Assembly: GCA_028818775.1 (NCBI GenBank)
Contig: JAPPNE010000048.1
Coordinates: forward strand, 81,786-145,785
From: Deltaproteobacteria bacterium
Lineage (GTDB): Bacteria > Desulfobacterota > Binatia > UBA9968 > JAJDTQ01
Length of the DNA stretch: 64,000 nucleotides
Direction of reading: 5' to 3'
The notes under the pieces are model-generated. The model did no database searches. It was not told the DNA's origin and saw nothing but the letters and a program-made list of their open reading frames with translations. Made by a program: the position numbers and the translations under genes. Position 1 is the stretch's first letter. Every line of letters starts with the position of its first letter. Shown piece after piece: positions 49,740 through 56,686 of this stretch.

Positions 49740-49773
49740 CGTCATTCCCGCGGAAGCGGGAATCCAGGGGTGG
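49740..49773. repeat. Palindromic repeat unit, family B
   Basis: CGTCATTCCCGCGGAAGCGG followed by GAATCCAGGGGTGG lies between mutY and the MOSC gene. It reads open in the MOSC frame but is not coding. Confidence 0.9.
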
Positions 49774-49851
49774 AGCGGGGCCTTGCTCGGTGCGTTGACG
49801 GTCCGCCACCTGCCGCATATAGTCTCCGAAAACCAGCGCCGCGGGAGCACC

Positions 49852-50304
49852 ATGGGTACGGTACACGAGATCTACATCGCGCCGGAAGGCAGCGCGCACA
49901 TGCGCAAGGTGGACGAGGCCGAGGCGGTCGCCAGCATGGGGCTGAAGGGGGACCGCTACTGCGAGTCGACCGGATATTACAGCGGTTGGGACGAGTGCCA
50001 GGTGACCCTGATCGAAGCCGAGGACCTGGAGGAAATCGCCGCCGCGGCAGGCCTCCAGGTGCTCAACGGCGAGCACCGGCGCAACATCGTCACTCGCGAC
50101 ACCCGCTTGGACGACCTGGTGGGCCACGCCTTTCGTGTCGGCGAGGCCGTGCTGGCGTTCGACCGGCCGCGCCCCCCGTGCGCCTACATCCAGTCCATCA
50201 CCGAGCCAGGCATGACCCGAGCCCTCATGGGCAAGAGCGGGATATGCGCGCTGGTGGTGCAGGGCGGCGTCATCCGGCCCGGCGACGAAATAGCCGTTCT
50301 ATAG
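49852..50304 (+). CDS. MOSC domain protein
   Basis: This 150-residue protein is a single MOSC domain: KGDRYCESTGYY, VTLIEAEDLEEIA, HRRNIVTRDTRLDDLVGH, and RPRPPCAYIQS with the conserved Cys. MOSC domains bind the molybdenum cofactor and carry sulfur, as in YiiM and molybdenum cofactor sulfurase tails. It could deliver sulfur or MoCo to the hydroxylases encoded nearby, or reduce N-hydroxylated compounds (both inferences). ATG 49852 has GGGAG upstream. The open frame reaches back to 49714 only through repeat B and is rejected. Confidence 0.86.
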   Translation: MGTVHEIYIAPEGSAHMRKVDEAEAVASMGLKGDRYCESTGYYSGWDECQVTLIEAEDLEEIAAAAGLQVLNGEHRRNIVTRDTRLDDLVGHAFRVGEAVLAFDRPRPPCAYIQSITEPGMTRALMGKSGICALVVQGGVIRPGDEIAVL

Positions 50305-50317
50305 GGAGACTCTGAAC

Positions 50318-50367
50318 AAGATGGCGCCGTTCGCCCTGAGCGTAGCGAAGTCGAAGGGCGCCATCTT
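50318..50367. repeat. Variant family A unit within a longer perfect palindrome
   Basis: AAGATGGCGCC at 50318-50328 and GGCGCCATCTT at 50357-50367 are exact inverted arms around CCCTGAGCGTAGCGAAGTCG, a shortened family A unit. It begins 14 bases after the MOSC stop and ends 31 bases before the MFS start, so it may act as a transcription or mRNA-processing barrier. Confidence 0.8.
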
Positions 50368-50397
50368 GCCCGGCGGCAACGAATCAGGGCTTCCCTA

Positions 50398-51690
50398 GTG
50401 TCCACTCCCGTCCCCACGCCGGCCCCGGCCGGCTCGCAGTCCACGTTCTTCTACGGCTGGTTCATCCTCCTCGGCGGTTTCCTCATACTCGTGGTGGACG
50501 GCGGCGTGCGCTTCTCCTTCGGCGTGCTGGTGAAGCCCCTGGCGGCGGAGTTCGGCTGGGACCGAGGCGCCATCACCTTCGCCTACACCCTGAACATGCT
50601 CGTGTTTGGCTTCAGCCAGATGATGGCGGGGAGGATGCTGGACCGTTACGGCCCGCGCCTGCTTTTCTCCGTCTCGGCGCTGTTGGCTTCCGCCGGCATC
50701 TTCCTCACCTCCCGCACCAGCTCCATCCCGGAGTTCTACTTCTACTACGGCGTGGTCACCGCGGTGGGCGTATCCGGGACCACCATCGGCGTGGTGTCGT
50801 CCACGGTCTCCCGCTGGTTCCTGAGCCTGCGCGGCGTCATCGGCGGCATCGCGGTGACGGGCACGGCCTTCGGACACTTCGTCGTCATCCCCGCCCTGGC
50901 CTACTCCTTGGCGCGCTTCGGCTGGCGCGGCTCGTGGGTCGGCCTGGGCGTCCTGGTGTCCGTGGTGGTGGTGCCGGTGGCGCTGGCGCTGATGAAGAAG
51001 GAACCCGCCGACATGGGTCTTTCGCCCTACGAACGCGGCGGCACCGCCCGGGGCTGGCGCCTCGCCCCGGCCGCGGACCTCGCGCCGCGGGAAGCATTCC
51101 TTTCGCGGAGCTTTCTCTTCGTCGTCCTGGCCTACGGGCTGTGCGGCTTCCAGGACTTTTTCTTCGTGACCCAGTTCATCCCCTTCGCCACCGACGCCGG
51201 CCTCACCAGCCAGCACGCCTCGAACATCCAGGGTCTGTCCGGACTGTTCGCCATGGCGGGCGTTCTCGCCTTCCCGGCGGTAACGGAGAAGTTCGGACAC
51301 GGCCTTCCGCTGTCCTTCATGTTCCTCCTGCGCATAGTCTGCTTCGGGTTGCTGGTGTTCTCGTCCGCGGAACCGGCCATACTCACGGCCGCGCTGCTGA
51401 TGGGCTTCACGCTGATGGCCACGGCACCCCTGGCCGCGGCCATGACCGGGGACTACTTCGGCGTCCGCAACATCGGCCTCATCACCGGCGCCATTCTGTG
51501 GGTGCATCACACCGGCGGGGCGCTCGGCGCCCTGCTGGGAGGTCTCGTCTACGACGCCACCGGCTCGTACGGAGGCATGTTCCTGGCCTGCCTCGTCATG
51601 GCGTTCACGGGCGCGGCCGTTTGCGTGGGCATCCGTCCCCCCGGAGGTCCGCTGGTGCCGCGACGCCGTCGTGGCAGGTTCATCCCTTGA
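50398..51690 (+). CDS. Major facilitator superfamily transporter
   Basis: This 430-residue protein has about twelve membrane helices. FFYGWFILLGGFLILVVDGG and AGRMLDRYGPRLLFSVSAL place it in the oxalate/formate or monocarboxylate-like MFS group, as for the gene at 28085. It probably moves a carboxylate. The start is GTG 50398. The gene is followed, 28 bases on, by the convergent pspF. Confidence 0.87.
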   Translation: MSTPVPTPAPAGSQSTFFYGWFILLGGFLILVVDGGVRFSFGVLVKPLAAEFGWDRGAITFAYTLNMLVFGFSQMMAGRMLDRYGPRLLFSVSALLASAGIFLTSRTSSIPEFYFYYGVVTAVGVSGTTIGVVSSTVSRWFLSLRGVIGGIAVTGTAFGHFVVIPALAYSLARFGWRGSWVGLGVLVSVVVVPVALALMKKEPADMGLSPYERGGTARGWRLAPAADLAPREAFLSRSFLFVVLAYGLCGFQDFFFVTQFIPFATDAGLTSQHASNIQGLSGLFAMAGVLAFPAVTEKFGHGLPLSFMFLLRIVCFGLLVFSSAEPAILTAALLMGFTLMATAPLAAAMTGDYFGVRNIGLITGAILWVHHTGGALGALLGGLVYDATGSYGGMFLACLVMAFTGAAVCVGIRPPGGPLVPRRRRGRFIP

Positions 51691-51717
51691 GCGGACCGGG
51701 CATCGGTCTCCCCTTTC

Positions 51718-52743
51718 TCACTCATCCTCGGCGGCCAACTCTTCCCGGTACTTTCGCCACCGGCCGCGGAACTGGTGGTAGGTCAGACCGAGCGCCTTTG
51801 CCGCCTGGCGCTGGTTGTACCTCGCGTCCGCAAGGCTCTCGCGGATCATTCGCACCTCCAGCTCTCTCACCGCCTCCTCCAGGGATATTTCCGGCCCTTC
51901 GGGGACACGGGCCGTGGGGGCCGGGTCCGGCGCCGGCGCCTCGATTCCATCGCCCGCGCCCGTGCCGAAAGGCGGGACGAAAGGATCGAAGACGAGCTCG
52001 TCGACCGTGGGCGTGTCGGATCGATACACCGCGCGCTCCACCACGTTCCTGAGCTCGCGCACGTTGCCCGGCCAAGGGTAGCGTTCCATCTGCGCCACCG
52101 CGCTACGGCTGAACCGGGGAAGCGCTTCCCGACCCAATTCGTGCGCCATGCGCGCGGCAAAGTGGTTGGCCAGCAACAGGATGTCGTCACCGCGAGCCCG
52201 CAAGGGTGGAACGAAGAGGACGTCGAACGACAGCCTGTCGAGCAGGTCGCGCTTGAAACGGCCCTGACGGGCCAGCGAGGGCAGGTCTGCGTTGGTCGCG
52301 CCGATGATTCTCGTGTCCACTTGAACGGGTTCCGAAGATCCCACCCTTTCAAAACTGCCGTACTCCACCACCCGAAGGATCTTCTCCTGGACCTCCGTGG
52401 GGATCTGAGCGATTTCATCCAGGAACAGTGTCCCGTCCGTTGCCGCCTCGAACCGCCCGGTGCGCCGTTGATGCGCGCCCGTGAAGGCGCCCTCCTCGTG
52501 GCCGAACAGCTCCGACTCCAGCAGCGTCGGCGCCAGCGCGGCGCAGTTCAGGGCAACGAGCGGCCCCCGCCAACGCTGTGACAGATAGTGCAGCTTGGCC
52601 GCGGCCAGTTCCTTGCCGGTGCCGCGTTCACCGATCAGCAGGATCGGACGATCGACCTCGGCGGCACGGGACAGCGTTTCCTGGAAGTCCAGGAAGGCGT
52701 TGGACTGTCCCAGCGGCTCCGTGTAGGATTCGGGCATGGACAT
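51718..52743 (-). CDS. pspF: PspF, sigma-54-dependent activator of the phage shock operon
   Basis: This 341-residue AAA+ enhancer-binding protein has no N-terminal receiver domain, like PspF. Walker A GERGTGKE is at 38-45, the sigma-54 loop GAFTGA at 85-90, Walker B is in GTLFLDEIAQIP, and a Fis-type helix-turn-helix is at the C-terminus (NQRQAAKALGLTYHQFRG). It hydrolyses ATP to activate sigma-54 polymerase and is normally held off by PspA. Start 52743 is possible; ATG 52737, six bases after GGGAG, may be the real one. It is divergent from pspABC, as in enterobacteria. Confidence 0.94.
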   Translation of the reverse strand: MSMPESYTEPLGQSNAFLDFQETLSRAAEVDRPILLIGERGTGKELAAAKLHYLSQRWRGPLVALNCAALAPTLLESELFGHEEGAFTGAHQRRTGRFEAATDGTLFLDEIAQIPTEVQEKILRVVEYGSFERVGSSEPVQVDTRIIGATNADLPSLARQGRFKRDLLDRLSFDVLFVPPLRARGDDILLLANHFAARMAHELGREALPRFSRSAVAQMERYPWPGNVRELRNVVERAVYRSDTPTVDELVFDPFVPPFGTGAGDGIEAPAPDPAPTARVPEGPEISLEEAVRELEVRMIRESLADARYNQRQAAKALGLTYHQFRGRWRKYREELAAEDE

Positions 52744-52951
52744 CTCCCGTGGATAGTAGAAAATACCACATAATAGTTATTTTCACCAAGAATACATAAA
52801 TTTTGCCAACATGATGAGATGCCTCGGCATTACAAAAACTCAATAAAAACAGCACCTTGGAAATCCCGACCGCGGTTGGCACTCTTCGTGCTTTCTCCAG
52901 GGCACAGCGGCACGGACACGTTCTCCGCGAAACTCCGAGGGAGGAAGTCAA
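52744..52951. promoter_or_regulatory. Divergent psp control region, A+T-rich
   Basis: These 208 bases separate pspF from pspA. The stretch 52755-52855 is strikingly A+T-rich compared with the rest of the window, suitable for IHF-type bending and PspF binding, but no exact binding site can be asserted. The sigma-54 promoter for pspA is at its right end. Confidence 0.65.
52877..52892 (+). promoter_or_regulatory. Sigma-54 (-24/-12) promoter of pspABC
   Basis: TTGGCACTCTTCGTGCTT contains TGGCAC (GG at 52878-52879) and TGC (GC at 52890-52891) with the exact GG-to-GC spacing of the consensus TGGCACG-N4-TTGCA. Transcription would start near 52903, about 49 bases before ATG 52952. Its location between pspF and pspA fits PspF control. 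Confidence 0.85.
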
Positions 52952-53620
52952 ATGGGAATCTTTACACGCTTGAGCGACATCATCAGCTCGAACATCAACT
53001 CGATGCTTGACAAGGCAGAGGACCCGGAAAAGCTCATCCGGCTGATGATACAGGAGATGGAGGACACACTGGTCGAGATCAAGGTGGCTTGCGCCCAAGC
53101 GATGGCGACGCACAAGAAGGTCGAGCGCGAACTCGACGAAGCGCGACGGCGCCACGACCAGTGGGAGGACAAGGCCACCCTCGCCGTGGACAAGGGACGT
53201 GAAGACCTGGCGCGGGAGGCGCTGATGGAAAAGCGGCGCTATCGGGAACGCTCGGAAACTCTGGAGAGCGAGGCGATCCAGTGCTCCGCCATCATTGAAC
53301 AATACCAGTCGGACATGGCCCAATTGGAAGACAAGCTGGCGAAAGCGAAGGAAAAGCAACGCATCCTGGTGCAGCGCCACATTCAGGCGCACGAGCGCAA
53401 GCGCGCCCAGAGCGGGATCCGCAAGATGGGCAGCGCGGACACGATGCTGCGTTTCGAGCAGTTCGAAAACCGTATCGAGCGCATGGAGGCCGAGGCCGAG
53501 CTTGTCAACTTTGCGCGGAAACCGGATCTCGATGAAGAGTTCGCCCGCCTCGGACAGGACGAAGAGATCGAAGCCGAACTGCGGGCGCTCAAGGATGCCG
53601 CCCGGCGGTCCGATACCTGA
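52952..53620 (+). CDS. pspA: Phage shock protein A
   Basis: This 222-residue protein starts MGIFTRLSDIISSNINSMLD, an amphipathic membrane-binding helix as in E. coli PspA, followed by KAEDPEKLIRLMIQEMEDTL and long coiled coils to about residue 190. PspA binds and inhibits PspF in calm cells, and assembles ESCRT-III-like scaffolds on stressed inner membrane. GGGAGGAAG precedes the ATG. It is the first gene of the pspABC operon. Confidence 0.96.
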   Translation: MGIFTRLSDIISSNINSMLDKAEDPEKLIRLMIQEMEDTLVEIKVACAQAMATHKKVERELDEARRRHDQWEDKATLAVDKGREDLAREALMEKRRYRERSETLESEAIQCSAIIEQYQSDMAQLEDKLAKAKEKQRILVQRHIQAHERKRAQSGIRKMGSADTMLRFEQFENRIERMEAEAELVNFARKPDLDEEFARLGQDEEIEAELRALKDAARRSDT

Positions 53621-53665
53621 GATGCGGCGGCGGCCTGTCCGGCTGATGCGCATGGGTGAGCGAGG

Positions 53666-53899
53666 ATGGCACCGGAAAGCATCGTGGGAATAGTGTTGGG
53701 CGTGCTCGGGGTCCTCTTGATCCTGGGTGCGGCATTGATAGTCATGGTGGTGTGGGCGATCAAGTCGCTACGGGGCAACGGAGCCGGTGGCGAAGAGGCC
53801 AAACTGATGCAAGAGCTCTACCAGGGGCTGAGCCGGCTCGAAGACCGCGTGGAATCCCTGGAGACCATTCTACTCGACAGAAAGGACAGAAACCCATGA
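53666..53899 (+). CDS. pspB: PspB-like membrane protein
   Basis: This 77-residue protein has one N-terminal membrane helix (IVGIVLGVLGVLLILGAALI) and a C-terminal coiled coil, LMQELYQGLSRLEDRVESLE, like the C-terminus of E. coli PspB (about 74 residues). With PspC it senses membrane stress and releases PspF from PspA. Its stop overlaps the PspC start (ATGA, 53896-53899). Confidence 0.85.
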   Translation: MAPESIVGIVLGVLGVLLILGAALIVMVVWAIKSLRGNGAGGEEAKLMQELYQGLSRLEDRVESLETILLDRKDRNP

Positions 53900-54288
53900 T
53901 TCGAGGCTATTCGAGGACTACCCGCATCTATCGCTCGCGTCGCGGTGTCATTCTGGGCGTGTGCCGCGGTCTCGCGGAACATCTGGACGTGCGGGTGTTG
54001 TGGATCCGCGTGATCGCCGTCGTCCTGTTGATCAGCACCGGATTCTGGCCGTTTGCCGGTCTCTATCTGCTCGCCGCCTTGGTCCTCAAGCCGGAGCCCG
54101 TGCTGCCCTTGCAGACGGAAGGAGATCAGGACTTCTACAACAGCTACGCGCACTCGCGTACGATTGCGCTAAATCGCCTGCGCCGCACCTTCGGTCAACT
54201 CGACCGCCGTATTCGCCGCATGGAGAACATGGTTACCAACCGCGAGTACGATTGGGAACGAAGGCTGCGGACCGGAGAAAGGGACTAG
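53896..54288 (+). CDS. pspC: Phage shock protein C
   Basis: This 130-residue protein has the PspC domain: RGVILGVCRGLAEHLDVRVL, then a membrane helix (VIAVVLLISTGFWPFAGLYL), then a C-terminal charged region with coiled-coil character (LDRRIRRMENMVTNREYDW). It acts with PspB as membrane-stress sensor. ATG 53896 overlaps the pspB stop. The GST gene follows five bases after the stop. Confidence 0.92.
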   Translation: MIRGYSRTTRIYRSRRGVILGVCRGLAEHLDVRVLWIRVIAVVLLISTGFWPFAGLYLLAALVLKPEPVLPLQTEGDQDFYNSYAHSRTIALNRLRRTFGQLDRRIRRMENMVTNREYDWERRLRTGERD

Positions 54289-54292
54289 CGTC

Positions 54293-54979
54293 GTGATCGA
54301 GGCATACTCGTGGCGGACCAGCAACGGCCGCAAGCTGCACATTGCGCTGGAGGAGCTGGAGCTCGAATACCACATACACCCCATCGACATCCGCAAGGGC
54401 GACCAGTTCGAGCCGGAGTTCCTGAAGATCAGCCCCAACAACAAGATCCCGGCCATCGTCGACCAGGACGGACCCGGCGGACGACCCTACGCCGTGTTCG
54501 AGTCTGGCGCCATCCTCATGTACCTCGCCGAGAAGACCGGCAGGCTCATGCCCACGGTCGTGGAACGCCGCTACACGGTGATCCAGTGGCTCATGTTCCA
54601 GATGGGCGGCATCGGCCCGATGCTGGGACAAGCCAACCACTTCCGCGGCCAGGCGCCCGACAACGAGTACGGCGTCCGGCGCTACACCAACGAGGCCGGC
54701 CGCCTCTACGGCGTCATGGACAAGCGCCTGGCGGACCACGAGTATCTCGCCGACGAGTACTCCATCGCCGACATCGCCTGCTATCCCTGGCTGCAAGGCC
54801 ACGAGAAACAGGGCCAGAACCTGGACGACTTTCCCCACGTGAAGCGCTGGTTCGAAGCCGTCACCGCCCGCCCGGGCGTGCAGCGCGGTCTCCAGGTCAT
54901 GGCCGACGTGCCCGTCACCCCCATGGACGACAAGGCGCGGGAGATCATGTACGGGGCGAAGCAGTACGAGAGACGCTAG
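54293..54979 (+). CDS. Glutathione S-transferase family protein (YghU/Ure2-like)
   Basis: This 228-residue protein has an N-terminal thioredoxin fold (IEAYSWRTSNGRKLHIALEE, then NNKIPAIVDQDG and FESGAILMYLAEKTG) and an all-helical C-terminal domain (SIADIACYPWLQGHEKQ). The TxN motif in place of Ser or Cys is typical of the YghU/YfcG nu-class, which has disulfide reductase activity with glutathione. The start is GTG 54293, five bases from pspC, so it is probably part of the Psp operon, an unusual association that could link redox and membrane stress. Confidence 0.87.
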   Translation: MIEAYSWRTSNGRKLHIALEELELEYHIHPIDIRKGDQFEPEFLKISPNNKIPAIVDQDGPGGRPYAVFESGAILMYLAEKTGRLMPTVVERRYTVIQWLMFQMGGIGPMLGQANHFRGQAPDNEYGVRRYTNEAGRLYGVMDKRLADHEYLADEYSIADIACYPWLQGHEKQGQNLDDFPHVKRWFEAVTARPGVQRGLQVMADVPVTPMDDKAREIMYGAKQYERR

Positions 54980-55075
54980 GTGGGCAAGTCCTCGTCGTCC
55001 TCCTTCCAGCACCGGGGCTGGAGCTTGCCCTCGGCGTGCGGCGCGGCGGCGTCAGGCTCTCATCTGGTCTTCGAG

Positions 55076-55104
55076 TTGACAAGCTCTACCCTCGCCACCA
55101 TACT
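55076..55104 (+). promoter_or_regulatory. Candidate sigma-70 promoter of the HEPN operon
   Basis: TTGACA at 55076-55081 and CATACT at 55099-55104 are separated by exactly 17 bases. The -35 box is perfect; the -10 box matches four of six bases. Transcription would start near 55111, about 68 bases before ATG 55179. Confidence 0.55.
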
Positions 55105-55178
55105 CGTCTTGAGACGTAGCGCGGGTCTACCGACATGCCACCTGCAGCGCTAAACAGACCGGCCAAGAGGTGACCGAC

Positions 55179-55451
55179 ATGGACATCAATGCGAACGCCA
55201 TCGAAGCCGCGCTTCGGCAACTCCCTGAACTGCCTACCCCCGTCAGCCGCTGGCACGTAGAAACCGGGCACGACTCCACCGACGACCCCGCCGTATGGGT
55301 TTGGGCGATGCTGATAGACGATGACGTTGAATTCACCAAACGATCGCGATTGCGTTCGATAATCCGCGACCTCGTGCAGGAAAAGACGGACTCCTCCATA
55401 CTCGTGTATGTTCGATTTCGCGGCGCATCCGAGGTGGCGCAGGAAACATGA
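55179..55451 (+). CDS. Small protein of unknown function paired with HEPN protein
   Basis: This 90-residue protein is acidic and soluble. Its clearest segment is HDSTDDPAVWVWAMLIDDD followed by a basic helix (RSRLRSIIRDLVQ) and VYVRFRGASE. I do not recognise a characterised family; the GS..R motif of minimal nucleotidyltransferases is absent, so it is not a standard MNT partner. ATG 55179 has AGAGG eight bases upstream and is preferred over GTG 55170. It overlaps the HEPN gene by four bases (ATGA), so the two proteins are probably made together and may interact. Confidence 0.75.
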   Translation: MDINANAIEAALRQLPELPTPVSRWHVETGHDSTDDPAVWVWAMLIDDDVEFTKRSRLRSIIRDLVQEKTDSSILVYVRFRGASEVAQET

Positions 55452-55957
55452 GCCTTCACTCGGAGCTGTTGAAACAGGCACGTTTCCTTGCCCAGAAGGA
55501 ACCGAAGAAGCCGACCCAAGCCAGTCTTCGCCGCTCGGTTTCGGCTTCCTACTACGCGCTCTTTCACCTTCTGGTCGATGAAGCGACCAAACTCATGCTG
55601 TCGGGCCATGCCCGCGGGCCGCTGCGCGACTGTCTCTCACGTGCGTTTCATCACGCTGCCATGAAACAAATCGCGGTCCAATTCACCAACAAGGCGGTGT
55701 CCCCCAAGCTGGCGTCAGGGTTCCACCAACAACCGCTCCAACAGGAGTTGATAGACGTCGCGTCTTCCTTCGTCCAACTTCAGGAAGCCCGTCATGAGGC
55801 AGACTATAATCGCGCGCTCCGATTCACCCGACGGGAGGCCCTTGATCTGGCCGACCTGACGGACCAAGCATTTCGAGACTGGGAGCGAGTACGCGGTAGC
55901 CTGCAGGCCGACACTTTCCTCACCGGACTACTTGCGTACAGACACATGCAAGGATGA
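55448..55957 (+). CDS. HEPN-domain protein
   Basis: This 169-residue helical protein has the HEPN/UPF0332-like core RRSVSASYYALFHLLVDEA and QEARHEADYNRALRFTRREA. HEPN proteins are often RNases in toxin systems; the usual R(x4-6)H motif is not obvious here, so it may be non-catalytic or use different residues. It lies between the small acidic protein gene and the 159-residue protein gene, overlapping each (4 and 26 bases), which points to a single functional unit. Base composition looks lower in G+C than the neighbours, consistent with transfer. Confidence 0.78.
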   Translation: MSLHSELLKQARFLAQKEPKKPTQASLRRSVSASYYALFHLLVDEATKLMLSGHARGPLRDCLSRAFHHAAMKQIAVQFTNKAVSPKLASGFHQQPLQQELIDVASSFVQLQEARHEADYNRALRFTRREALDLADLTDQAFRDWERVRGSLQADTFLTGLLAYRHMQG

Positions 55958-56411
55958 ACCGTCGTTCACGAAGAAACGACATCTTCCGTCGACGGCATTC
56001 CAAGAGCTGCCTGTTTTCACGCGCGTTGGTGAGGCAAGGGCGCTTGTCGTCCAAGAAGCTCCATCGTATGAAGGGGACCTTGTGGCTGACTTGACCACCA
56101 TGGACGAGGAAATAGTTGACGAGGGACTGCCCGCGATCTTTTCGGGCACGAAGGACTTGGCCAGAAGAATCCTTGTCGCCTTGGCCAATCAACCAATCGC
56201 CCCGACTGTATATCCTACGGAAGACGGAGAAATTGCTCTGTATTTCAAGTCGCCGGTCGCGAAGTCCTCGGTGTTGGTACTGGTGGGCAACGACGGACGA
56301 GGCGCCTGTTTCGCATACGTTAACGGGAAGAACTGTCGTGCTCGTTACGAGGATGCATTGGACCTCCTGGAGTTCGTAAGGGAGCAATTGCGGCAAATGG
56401 TGGGCGCTTGA
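55932..56411 (+). CDS. Protein of unknown function in HEPN operon
   Basis: This 159-residue protein is soluble with no signal peptide. Its middle and C-terminal parts are the most family-like: TVYPTEDGEIALYFKSP, then VLVLVGNDGRGACFAYVNGK and NCRARYEDALDLLEFVREQL. I recall similar uncharacterised proteins but cannot name a function. It overlaps the HEPN gene by 26 bases; a later start such as ATG 56100 is possible but would shorten it to 104 residues. It ends about 217 bases before a hairpin terminator. Confidence 0.68.
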   Translation: MRTDTCKDEPSFTKKRHLPSTAFQELPVFTRVGEARALVVQEAPSYEGDLVADLTTMDEEIVDEGLPAIFSGTKDLARRILVALANQPIAPTVYPTEDGEIALYFKSPVAKSSVLVLVGNDGRGACFAYVNGKNCRARYEDALDLLEFVREQLRQMVGA

Positions 56412-56686
56412 ACCTACCACCCCCGACCTCCACGAGTCCGAAACGCTGGGACCGAACGTCTTCTCCAGTGGACATGAGCAGCGCCGTGAGGGAACCTGCG
56501 TAGCCACCTCTCGGCCGGTTTGTTTTGGCGAAAGTTTCGCCAAGACGATAGACAAATGCCGAGCGTTCCGATACCGTATTTGCGTTGATGTACCCTCATG
56601 TCCCACCGGCACGTGGGGATCTTCATGAACGGGGCTGTGTTTCACACGGCCCCGTTTCTGTTTTGGGGACAAATGGTGGCGCTCGA
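56412..56686. other. Intergenic region with operator-like palindrome and terminator
   Basis: These 275 bases hold a 19-base perfect palindrome TTGGCGAAAGTTTCGCCAA at 56525-56543 (central G) and, at 56628-56664, a hairpin terminator. No protein-coding frame of interest was seen between. The stretch 56544-56664 could encode a short RNA ending at the terminator. Confidence 0.5.
56628..56664 (+). terminator. Intrinsic terminator-like hairpin
   Basis: AACGGGGC (56628-56635) pairs with GCCCCGTT (56649-56656), extended by TGTG with CACA around a small loop, and is followed by TCTGTTTT on the + strand. It would end the HEPN operon transcript or a small RNA, and separates it from the leftward gene ending at 56687. 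Confidence 0.75.

Noticed and set aside
49714-49851. N-terminal extension of the MOSC protein
   Set aside because: The extension is translated repeat family B; ATG 49852 with a ribosome site gives the normal domain start.
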